Made by a program: the position numbers and the translations under genes. A stretch of DNA of 64,000 bases from assembly GCA_031272275.1 (NCBI GenBank), contig JAISUC010000018.1:18595-82594 (forward strand), written 5' to 3'. Below, piece after piece: positions 38,442-46,305 of this stretch (positions are counted from its first letter, which is position 1; each line of letters starts with the position of its first letter). This stretch comes from Actinomycetes bacterium. Lineage in GTDB: Bacteria; Actinomycetota; Coriobacteriia; WRKU01; WQUG01. The notes beneath the pieces were generated by a model. That model worked only from the letters and a program-made list of their open reading frames with translations, was not told where the DNA came from and did no database searches.

Positions 38442-40151
38442 TCAGTCCTCGGTATCTGTAATCAGCGGGTCACCTATCCGCAGGTCACCCATAACTTTGA
38501 CGGCGGCCCGTGTGCCCCCGTCGATGCAATTCGGCACGCCCACGCCGCGAAAACACCCGCCCGCACAGGCTAATCCCGGCGTGCGCGCGACCGCAGCCTC
38601 GATGGCCTCGACGCGGTCCAAGTGACCCATTGTATACTGCGACATCCCGCCCACCCAGCGCCACATCCGCGAAAGGACGGGCGTGATTTCGCCGGGCAAC
38701 GCCAGCACCTGACGCAACTCGTCCAGGATGATTGCGGTCAAAGTCGCGTCGTCGTGTTCCATCACCTGCTGGTTTTGCGGTGTGCCCGCAAATCCGCGCA
38801 ACATGACATACCCGGGGGGAGTGCGTCCCGGCCATTTCGTCGAACTGAACGTGACCGCCAAAAGGTTGCGTTTTTCGACCTCGGGCACCAGGACGCCGAA
38901 TCCGTCATAGCGGTCACGGGGCAGGTCGGCTGCGCGGAACACAAAGCTTGCGGTCGCGCTGGTCAGGTTCGGGATGGCGGCATACGCAGCCGATATATCC
39001 GGTGCGATAGATGCAGTCAGCGGAGACGCCGCGAACGACTCGGTCGCGATAATCACCGCATCGGCGACAATCATCCTGTTCCGGTAAGCTGTGTTTGAGG
39101 CAAGGGGAGCCGACTCAGAAAAAACCTCATCCGAGGTTTTTTCCTGAGCGGCTCCCTTGTTGACTGCAACATGACGAGCTGACTCAGAAAAAACCTCATC
39201 CGAGGTTTTTTCGTGATCAGCTCTCTCGGGACCTAAAACCTCATCCGAGGTTTTTTCGTGATCAACCGTGTTGCAACAGATCACGTAGCGCTCCCCGTCG
39301 CGGCGGATGGCAGTGACGCTACACCCGGTATGCAGGTGCTCGCGACCGGCATAGTCCGCCATGGCATCGGTCAACTGATGCAGGCCCCCGTCAAAGGTCG
39401 CAAAGACCGTGTTGCGCGGGTCGCGCGGTTTGCCCGCCGCCGCAGCCTCGCGGGCGCGGCGCGCGGCAATCGTTCCTTTGATGATGCTGCCGTATTTCTG
39501 TTCCATATCCAGATACATCGGAAAGGTCGCAGCAAGCGACATCTGCGCCGGGTCCGATGCATGCACGCCCCCGATAAAGGGCTCCGCCAGATAATCCAAA
39601 GTCTCGCGTCCGAACCGGCGCGTGACAAACGACTCCAGCGTCTCGTCGTTGCGCCCGGCCGGCAGCGGCTTGGGCGGCACGTCGGGCTCGCGCAGCATCT
39701 CGGCTTTGCCGGCTTCGCTCAAAATGTCGGAGGTCTGCAACCAGTCCCAGCCGGTCGGCACGAACATGGAAAACTCACTCGGCAACAGGTGCGGTCTGCC
39801 GTCGCGATAGATCCACACCCGCTTAGCCGGCTCGTTACTGGGCAGCCAGTGCTCGTCCAGGCCCAAAAACGCCGACATCGCGCGTCCGGCGGGGTTATGC
39901 GCGCTGATACAGTCAGGTCCTCCGTCGAACACAAACCGGCCGTGTTCGGGGTCGTCGACCACGGCGCCTGCGACCTTGCCCCCCAAGCGCGTGTCGCGCT
40001 CCAGCAGCTCGAAGCTCAGCTGCGCCCCTGCCAGCTGCGCCCGACGCAAGCGCACAGCCGCGCCCAGACCGGTTGCTCCCCCGCCGATTATCACGATGTG
40101 CGGGACGTTCACGGCGTTCGATGCGGACGATCCGGACGGTGCGGCACTCAC
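38442..40151 (-). CDS. hemY: Protoporphyrinogen/coproporphyrinogen oxidase, HemY/HemG family (copy 1), with in-frame repeat insertion
   Basis: IVIIGGGATGLGAAVRLRRA FAD motif; insertion HEKTSDEVLGPERADHEKTSDEVFSESARHVAVNKGAAQEKTSDEVFSESA. Confidence 0.88.
   Translation of the reverse strand: MSAAPSGSSASNAVNVPHIVIIGGGATGLGAAVRLRRAQLAGAQLSFELLERDTRLGGKVAGAVVDDPEHGRFVFDGGPDCISAHNPAGRAMSAFLGLDEHWLPSNEPAKRVWIYRDGRPHLLPSEFSMFVPTGWDWLQTSDILSEAGKAEMLREPDVPPKPLPAGRNDETLESFVTRRFGRETLDYLAEPFIGGVHASDPAQMSLAATFPMYLDMEQKYGSIIKGTIAARRAREAAAAGKPRDPRNTVFATFDGGLHQLTDAMADYAGREHLHTGCSVTAIRRDGERYVICCNTVDHEKTSDEVLGPERADHEKTSDEVFSESARHVAVNKGAAQEKTSDEVFSESAPLASNTAYRNRMIVADAVIIATESFAASPLTASIAPDISAAYAAIPNLTSATASFVFRAADLPRDRYDGFGVLVPEVEKRNLLAVTFSSTKWPGRTPPGYVMLRGFAGTPQNQQVMEHDDATLTAIILDELRQVLALPGEITPVLSRMWRWVGGMSQYTMGHLDRVEAIEAAVARTPGLACAGGCFRGVGVPNCIDGGTRAAVKVMGDLRIGDPLITDTED
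38815..38829 (+). repeat. 15-mer GGGGGAGTGCGTCCC
   Basis: Exact; in hemY copy 1 (GRTPPG). Confidence 0.9.
39105..39264. repeat. Two full palindromic elements and one half element in tandem, in frame within hemY copy 1
   Basis: GGGAGCCGACTCAGAAAAAACCTC ATCC GAGGTTTTTTCCTGAGCGGCTCCC (39105-39156); 39176-39223; half 39234-39264. Confidence 0.92.
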
Positions 40152-41740
40152 GCCCCCACCCCCGTCGCATTCTCGTTAAACACCATCCCGGCATCCAGCA
40201 GCACCTTACACGCCGCCTCTTCACCGGATTCCAGGCAGTTCGGCACGCCGACACCCCGATACGCCGCCCCCGCCAGCGCCAAGCCCGGCCGCGCCGCCAA
40301 CAGCTGTGACAGTTCCTCCATACGATCCAAGTGCCCCACCAGATACTGGGGCATGCTGCGCGGGAACCGGAACACCCGCGACCACACCGGCCGCGCCTGC
40401 GCGGGTACGCCCAACAGGCGCACATAACTGTCGTGTACCAGCTCCACCAGCTCATCATCGGGCAACAGCGGGGTTTCCGGGTCACGTGCACCTCCGACAA
40501 AACCGCGCAACAGACAAAGACCGGGGGGAGTACGTCCCTGCCATTTACTGCTGACATAAGAAATGCCGGTGACCCGCTCATGTTCAATATGCGGTGCCAA
40601 GACCCCGTGCCACGCCCGGTCGCGCGGACCGTCCGCATCCGCGTATGCGCTCACCACAGTGGCACAGGACGAATGGGGTATCACCGACAGAATGTCTGCG
40701 GTGTCACTCGCAAAGGTACGTAGCAGCTCTGCGGCACACCAGGCGGGTGCCGCGATAATCACCGCATCGAAATGCTCGCCTGCCAGGCAATATGTCCCCT
40801 CGACGAAGTCCAGGTGTTCAATTGGCGTGTTCAGGTGGATGTGCTCGCGCCCGACTGCATCGGCCAGTGCATCGGTGAACGATCCCAGACCATCCCGAAA
40901 ACTAGAGAAAAAGGTCGGGCGCGCGGCTCTTTCGTTCGGAACAAAGGGAGCCGACTCAGAAAAAACCTTTTTGAAGGTTTTTTCGTGAGCGGCTTCCTTG
41001 TTGACATCAGCATTACGAGCCGACTCAGAAAAAACCTCATGCGAGGTTTTTTCGTGCGCTCTCCTGTTACTTTCGGCATTACGAGCCGCCGCTTGTCCGC
41101 GCTTGCGTTGCGCCAAAAAGCCGCGTATCAGCGAGCCGTATTGCTGTTCCATCGCAAGCAAATCCGGGTACGTCGCCAGTGTCGACATCGTTTCCACGTC
41201 GCTGCCGTTCACACCGCCCACCAAGGGCTCCGCCAGTCGCACCAGGCACTCGTTTCCCAAGCGCCTGCGGACCAGCGACGCAATACTCTCGTCTGTCATG
41301 CCGCCCGCAGGTTGCTTGCGACGGGGCAACACCAAGTCGCCTAACATCCGGAACTTGGCAGGCCACGAATACAGGCGCGTGGTCGCCATCGGCAACACCT
41401 TGGTCGGTGCAAACATCATGATGCCGTCCGGTAACGCAACCAGCTGCCCGTCTTTGACGATATAGGTCTGCTTGTTCGTGTCATCGGTGCCGCAAATCGC
41501 ATCCGCCATCCCCAACAGACCGGCGACGCGGCGAATCGACGGCTTGCGCGTCAGATACGAATCACTGCCGCCGTCTGCGACGATACCGTCGGCCGTACGC
41601 TCGGTCCAGAGCTGTCCTCCCACGCGGCCCGTGGCCTCGAACACCCGGTATGCAACGCTGCAGCCGGCGTCCGCCGCACGGCGCAGCTTGAACGCCGCGC
41701 CCAGACCGGCGACACCGGCGCCGATAATCGCCACCCTCAC
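40148..41740 (-). CDS. hemY: Protoporphyrinogen/coproporphyrinogen oxidase, HemY/HemG family (copy 2), with in-frame repeat insertion
   Basis: MRVAIIGAGVAGLGAAFKLRRA; EATGRVGGQLWTE; insertion HEKTSHEVFSESARNADVNKEAAHEKTFKKVFSESA. Confidence 0.88.
   Translation of the reverse strand: MRVAIIGAGVAGLGAAFKLRRAADAGCSVAYRVFEATGRVGGQLWTERTADGIVADGGSDSYLTRKPSIRRVAGLLGMADAICGTDDTNKQTYIVKDGQLVALPDGIMMFAPTKVLPMATTRLYSWPAKFRMLGDLVLPRRKQPAGGMTDESIASLVRRRLGNECLVRLAEPLVGGVNGSDVETMSTLATYPDLLAMEQQYGSLIRGFLAQRKRGQAAARNAESNRRAHEKTSHEVFSESARNADVNKEAAHEKTFKKVFSESAPFVPNERAARPTFFSSFRDGLGSFTDALADAVGREHIHLNTPIEHLDFVEGTYCLAGEHFDAVIIAAPAWCAAELLRTFASDTADILSVIPHSSCATVVSAYADADGPRDRAWHGVLAPHIEHERVTGISYVSSKWQGRTPPGLCLLRGFVGGARDPETPLLPDDELVELVHDSYVRLLGVPAQARPVWSRVFRFPRSMPQYLVGHLDRMEELSQLLAARPGLALAGAAYRGVGVPNCLESGEEAACKVLLDAGMVFNENATGVGA
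40524..40538 (+). repeat. 15-mer GGGGGAGTACGTCCC
   Basis: Exact; in hemY copy 2 (GRTPPG). Confidence 0.9.
40946..41061. repeat. Two tandem palindromic elements in frame within hemY copy 2
   Basis: gggagccgactcagaaaaaacctttttgaaggttttttcgtgagcggcttcc (40946-40997); gagccgactcagaaaaaacctcatgcgaggttttttcgtgcgctc (41017-41061). Confidence 0.92.
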
Positions 41741-42792
41741 GGTTCCGTAACCCCCGACTCTGCGCGGCGCATGACCTCGATATAGGCCTCTATCAAATCC
41801 CGCGATGCCCCCAGCGTGCCGGCGCGCACAAAGCGTATGCCCAACTCGCGCGCGTCAGCCGCAGCCTGAACATCCAGGTCATAGAGCACTTCCATGTGAT
41901 CCACCAAAAAGCCCAGCGGACAGGCGACCACGGCCCCCACCCCGTCGTCGGCACATTCCTGCAGCACATCAGTCATCGTCGGGCCCAACCACGCACCCCC
42001 GCGTGCGCCTTGGGACGTGTACGCCACCCGCCACATCTCGTCCATCCCCCCGACAGCTGCGGCAACCGAAGCCGCCAGCGTGCGCATGCAGGCGTCATAG
42101 GCGGCGGCATCCTCGTCCGGATCATCGGTCGGTAAACTGTGGGCGACAAACACCAGGCGCGTCAAAGCAGCCGGGTCTGCAGAACCGATCTGTTCCGCCT
42201 GCTGCGCCCGTCCGCACGACTCAGCCGACGCCGACGCCGTCGGCAACCCCGCACCCGCGTAAGCCTCGCGCACGCGCGCGATCACACCCGTACGATACGC
42301 CGCGGCCGTTCCCACGACCGGGACCTCAATCAGTTGCACGCGCGGAAAGGCCTGCAACGCCGCCTGCACCCGCGCGAGCGCCGTCCCGTATGCCGCCTGC
42401 GAATAAAACGGCGTCAGTGCCAAAAACATAATGCGCGAACAGCCCGACGACACCAGCTTGAATATGCTGCTTTCGACTTTCGGTGCCGTGAATAACATGC
42501 CGGGTTGTATGCATTCGACATCCAGATCCCGGTCCGCCATCAGCATCGACTCGATACCGCGCGCAATCATCGTGGCAATACCCACAAACGGCGACGATCC
42601 GCCGATGGCCTGATATTTGCGCATGGTCCTCTCGAGCAGAGCTTCCGGGGGAGTGCGTCCCAGAATCTCGGTGAGCATCGGCTGTATTTCATACAGCGAC
42701 CGCGGTCCGCCGAACCCGGCGAGCAGCGCACCTGTTTTCGGGCGGACACCGTCAGGTGACAGACGCGGGTGGTTTGCGGTGGCAGAAGACAT
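41737..42792 (-). CDS. hemH: Ferrochelatase
   Basis: LLAGFGGPRSLYEIQPML; LVFVAHSLPTDDPDEDAAAYDACM; VVACPLGFLVDHMEVLYDLD. Confidence 0.9.
   Translation of the reverse strand: MSSATANHPRLSPDGVRPKTGALLAGFGGPRSLYEIQPMLTEILGRTPPEALLERTMRKYQAIGGSSPFVGIATMIARGIESMLMADRDLDVECIQPGMLFTAPKVESSIFKLVSSGCSRIMFLALTPFYSQAAYGTALARVQAALQAFPRVQLIEVPVVGTAAAYRTGVIARVREAYAGAGLPTASASAESCGRAQQAEQIGSADPAALTRLVFVAHSLPTDDPDEDAAAYDACMRTLAASVAAAVGGMDEMWRVAYTSQGARGGAWLGPTMTDVLQECADDGVGAVVACPLGFLVDHMEVLYDLDVQAAADARELGIRFVRAGTLGASRDLIEAYIEVMRRAESGVTEP
42647..42661 (+). repeat. 15-mer GGGGGAGTGCGTCCC
   Basis: Exact; in hemH (GRTPPE). Confidence 0.9.
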
Positions 42793-43904
42793 CAGGGACG
42801 TACTCCCCCGCCTGCGTATGCACCCTGTGAGCTGCCGCTGCGGATGCGGGTGCTGACGCGTTTGACGCAGTCGATAAAGGCGCGCGCGCGGTCCGGGTCG
42901 GTCGTTTTGTGGATGCCGTGGCCCAGGTTGAAAATGTGTCCGGGGCGCGTGCCGACGGCGGTCAGGATGTCGGTGACCCGGCGTTCCAGCGCGGCGTCGT
43001 CTGCGAACAGCGCCACCGGGTCGATGTTTCCCTGGATGCCGTAGGCCGCATCGATCTGTTTGACGGCATCTGCCATGTCGATCCGCCAGTCGATACCGAT
43101 GATGTCACCCGGAGCGGAGGCCGCCATGACGCGGTCGAGCATACAGGCAGCTCCGTTGGCGAAGTGGATGATCGGGACGCCGCCCGGGACGGTGGCCGCC
43201 CCATGCGCGCGCACGGCGTCGAGGACGCGTTTGGTATAGGGCGCGACGCTGCGTTCGTAGTCGCGTGGGGCGACAAAACCCACCCAGCTGTCGAAAAGCT
43301 GCACCACCTGGGCTCCGGCGTCGATTTGGCTGCACAGATAGGCGGTGACGGTGTCGGCGAACTTCGTCATGAGGTCTGCCCAGGCGTCCGGTTGGTTCCA
43401 CATGAAGGCCTTGCAGTGTTCGTAGTCGCGGGTGCCGCGGCCCTCGATCGCGTAACTGGCAAGCGTGAAGGGGGCGCCGGCAAAGCCGATCAGCGGGACC
43501 TTGTCGCGCAGTTCGTGGCGGAGTATTTTCAGGGCGTCGGTGACAAAGGTCGTGTCGCGCGCGGGGTCGCTGAGGGTGAGCGCGGCGACGTCGGCGGCGC
43601 TGCGCACGGGGTTGTTGATGACCGGCCCCACGCCGCTTTGGAACTGCAGGTCCAGGCCCATCCCCGGGAAAACCACCAGGATGTCGCTGAACAGGATGGC
43701 GGCGTCGACACCGACCAGGTCGACCGGCTGCAGCGTGACCTCGACGGCGAGTTCAGGCGTGTAGCACATTTCCAGAAACGAGTGCCGGGCGCGAATCGCG
43801 CGGTATTCCGCCAAGTAGCGTCCGGCCTGCCGCATCATCCAGACGGGTGTGCGCTCGGTCGGTTCCAGTCGTGCTGCGCGCAGCAGCAGGTCATTGTAAG
43901 CCAT
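42792..43904 (-). CDS. hemE: Uroporphyrinogen decarboxylase
   Basis: NDLLLRAARLEPTERTPVWMMRQAGRYLAEYRAIR; GFAGAPFTLASYAIEG. Confidence 0.96.
   Translation of the reverse strand: MAYNDLLLRAARLEPTERTPVWMMRQAGRYLAEYRAIRARHSFLEMCYTPELAVEVTLQPVDLVGVDAAILFSDILVVFPGMGLDLQFQSGVGPVINNPVRSAADVAALTLSDPARDTTFVTDALKILRHELRDKVPLIGFAGAPFTLASYAIEGRGTRDYEHCKAFMWNQPDAWADLMTKFADTVTAYLCSQIDAGAQVVQLFDSWVGFVAPRDYERSVAPYTKRVLDAVRAHGAATVPGGVPIIHFANGAACMLDRVMAASAPGDIIGIDWRIDMADAVKQIDAAYGIQGNIDPVALFADDAALERRVTDILTAVGTRPGHIFNLGHGIHKTTDPDRARAFIDCVKRVSTRIRSGSSQGAYAGGGVRP
42795..42809 (-). repeat. 15-mer GGGGGAGTACGTCCC
   Basis: Exact on minus strand; last codons of hemE (GGVRP-stop). Confidence 0.9.
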
Positions 43905-44020
43905 GGTGGCGTGCCTCTCCCTTTAGCGGTGACGATAACGAAGTGTCCCGTTGCCCACAGTGTGTCAGTGCAACCCATTATAGCCGAGCGCGACGGATGC
44001 GCGGAGGCGCGTCGGATATT

Positions 44021-44116
44021 GAGGATGCGCGGTCGCGCATCCGAGTCAATGATCCGGGACGGGCACAGGCCCGTCCCGGTGGATTGCCACGCGCACTGGC
44101 GTGCGCTCGCAATGAC
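44021..44116. repeat. Composite three-module palindromic repeat (opposite orientation to 25245-25345); a second degenerate TGGATTG-type unit follows at about 44142-44175
   Basis: GAGGATGCGCGGTCGCGCATCCGAGTCAATGATCCGGGACGGGCACAGGCCCGTCCCGGTGGATTGCCACGCGC..GCTCGCAATGAC. Confidence 0.75.
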
Positions 44117-44295
44117 GATGTGGGGGTGCTACCCGTCCCGGCGGATTGTCGCGCGCGCCTACGGCGGGCTCGCAGTGGCAATGTGGGGAGGGTGTGGCGA
44201 TTGCGGCATTGTTTATTGCCGAATCGGAAAGTCCCAGCACAGTCCGCATCATTTCCGTTTGGGCAACATATCGGTGCCGGAAAACAGCTTGCTGT

Positions 44296-44310
44296 GGGAC
44301 GTACTCCCCC
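44296..44310 (-). repeat. 15-mer GGGGGAGTACGTCCC
   Basis: Exact on minus strand; upstream of ubiD. Confidence 0.9.
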
Positions 44311-44397
44311 CATAAAGTGAGACTTAAGCGTGACTGTTAAGAACGTGCGGCCGGTTGCGCGACGGACGGAAGTTTCACTGAGAAAAAGGAGGAGGAT

Positions 44398-45840
44398 ATG
44401 GCTAAGGTCTACAAAGACTTGCGGGAGTTTCTGGCAACTCTGGACCAAGAGGGGCAGCTGCTGCGCATTACCGACGAGGTCATGCCCGAGCCGAGCATCG
44501 GGGCTGCGGGACGTGCCGCGACGCGGATGTCGAACGGTCCGGCGGTGTATTTCGAGAAAATCGCCGGCTACAAAAACCCGCTGGTCACAAACGCACACGG
44601 CTCGTGGCAAAACCACGCGCTGATGATGGGTATGGACAAGGATACGCCGGTTAAGGAGCAGTTTTTCGAGCTGAACCGTCGCTGGGACAAGTATCCCTGT
44701 GACCCGGTTATCGTCGACCGTGCGCAGGCGTCGTGTAAGGAAAATGTGATCGAGTCGGATATCAATCTGTTCGACGTGCTGCCGCTGTATCGCATCAATG
44801 ACCAGGACGGCGGATTTTTCCTGTCGAAGGCAAGCGTCATCACCTATGACCGCGATGAACCGGACAACCTGGGCAAGGTCAACGTCGGTACCTATCGTAT
44901 TCAGGTCAAAGACGTCGACACTATCGGGATTCAGGCGCTGCCGTTTCACGACATCGCGATCCAGTTGGCGAAGTACGAGCGGCGCAACGAGCCGATGCCG
45001 ATTGCGGTCACGCTGGGTAACGTGCCGCTGATCACGTTTATGGCGTCGACTCCGATCGCCTATGACCAAAGCGAGTACAGCTTTGCCGGCGCACTGCAGG
45101 ACGGCGTTCCGGTCGAGATTACGCCCGCCGACACCGACCCGCATCTGTTGGTGCCCGCCACCAGCGAGGTCGTGCTGGAAGGCTACATCAAGCCGCGCGT
45201 GCGCACCTGCGAGGGGCCGTTCGGCGAGTTCCCGGGCAGCTATTCGGGCGCGCGCAACCAGTGCGAAATCAAGATCACGCACATCACGCATCGCACGAAC
45301 CCGATTTTCGAGAATCTGTACCTGGGTATGCCCTGGACCGAGATCGATTACCTGATGGCGCTGAACACCAGCGTACCGATGTTCAAGCAGCTGCATAACG
45401 AGGGCTTCCCCGAGGTCACGGCAGTAAACGCCATGTACACGCACGGTATCGGCACGATTATCGCCGTCAAGCCGCGTTTCGGTGGCTTTGCCAAGGCCGC
45501 GGCGATGCGGTTCCTGTCGACCCCGCACGGTATGGCATACGGCAAGCTGGTCATTTTGGTTGACGATTTCGTCGACCCCTTCAACCTGGAGCAGGTCATG
45601 TGGGCGTTGACCACACGCGTGCTGCCCAGCAAGGACGTGAACCTGATTCACAACGCGGCCGGTATGCCGCTGGATCCGTCCAGCTATCCGGCAGGTATGA
45701 CCACGAAGCTGATTATCGACGCCACCACGCCGGTTGCTCCCGAGCCGAACCCGCGCCCGGTTGCACTGGTCGCTGACCCCGAGGGCACCGAGGAATGGGC
45801 GAAGACCCTGGCAGAGATTTCGGCGGCACTGGGCAAGTAG
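44398..45840 (+). CDS. UbiD-family decarboxylase, BsdC-like (phenolic/hydroxyarylic acid decarboxylase subunit C)
   Basis: KVYKDLREFLATLDQEGQLLRITDEV; GPFGEFPGSYSGARNQCEIKITHITHRTNPIFENLYLGMPWTEIDYL. Confidence 0.88.
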   Translation: MAKVYKDLREFLATLDQEGQLLRITDEVMPEPSIGAAGRAATRMSNGPAVYFEKIAGYKNPLVTNAHGSWQNHALMMGMDKDTPVKEQFFELNRRWDKYPCDPVIVDRAQASCKENVIESDINLFDVLPLYRINDQDGGFFLSKASVITYDRDEPDNLGKVNVGTYRIQVKDVDTIGIQALPFHDIAIQLAKYERRNEPMPIAVTLGNVPLITFMASTPIAYDQSEYSFAGALQDGVPVEITPADTDPHLLVPATSEVVLEGYIKPRVRTCEGPFGEFPGSYSGARNQCEIKITHITHRTNPIFENLYLGMPWTEIDYLMALNTSVPMFKQLHNEGFPEVTAVNAMYTHGIGTIIAVKPRFGGFAKAAAMRFLSTPHGMAYGKLVILVDDFVDPFNLEQVMWALTTRVLPSKDVNLIHNAAGMPLDPSSYPAGMTTKLIIDATTPVAPEPNPRPVALVADPEGTEEWAKTLAEISAALGK

Positions 45841-45981
45841 CTGTGCAGCCTACCCGGCTAATGGGCAGCGTGCATTGTGCATTGTGCTGCGTTCGGTACG
45901 CGACGTGAACCGTGCGTCGACCGAGTGCCGTTACCGTACAGTGTGCTTGCCCCCGACAAGAAACACGTAAAGGAGGACCAT

Positions 45982-46200
45982 ATGAATTGCCCACGTTGTG
46001 ACAGCCCGAAAACACGCGTGATGACGAAGTCGCCGGTCGGAGATGTCTGGGAGGTCTACGTCTGTGACGTCTGTGCCTACAGCTGGCGTTCGACCGAGGA
46101 CCCGAAGGTGTGGCCGACGTTCAAGCTGAAGCCGGAACAGATTCCGAACTTGGACGTGATTCCGGCGATTGCGCCGCTGGATCCGGACGTGAGCGTGTAA
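45982..46200 (+). CDS. BsdD/VdcD-like subunit D of non-oxidative hydroxyarylic acid decarboxylase
   Basis: MNCPRCDSPKTRVMTKSPVGDVWEVYVCDVCAYSWRSTEDP; AAAGGAGG RBS; directly downstream of ubiD. Confidence 0.85.
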   Translation: MNCPRCDSPKTRVMTKSPVGDVWEVYVCDVCAYSWRSTEDPKVWPTFKLKPEQIPNLDVIPAIAPLDPDVSV

Positions 46201-46237
46201 TCACACGCACGCACCCGACGAAACGCAAGAACTGTGG

Positions 46238-46264
46238 AAGGCGCCCCTGACCGGGGCGCCTTTT
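46238..46264 (+). terminator. Rho-independent terminator
   Basis: AAGGCGCCCC TGA CCGGGGCGCCTTTT. Confidence 0.85.
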
Positions 46265-46305
46265 GCATGCCCCTTTGCCAAGTCTCGGCTATCGGTGAAG
46301 TCAGG

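Noticed and set aside
39105-41061. hemY hairpins as ordinary intergenic terminators
   Set aside because: They are inside open, in-frame coding sequence with conserved HemY sequence on both sides.
38815-42661. 15-mer copies in hemY and hemH as a protein motif GRTPP
   Set aside because: The same DNA word occurs in other genes in other frames and between genes, so the protein motif cannot explain it, although it may aid tolerance there.
43978-45651. 557-aa minus-strand ORF opposite ubiD
   Set aside because: Antisense to a strongly supported UbiD gene; its end reads through intergenic repeats.
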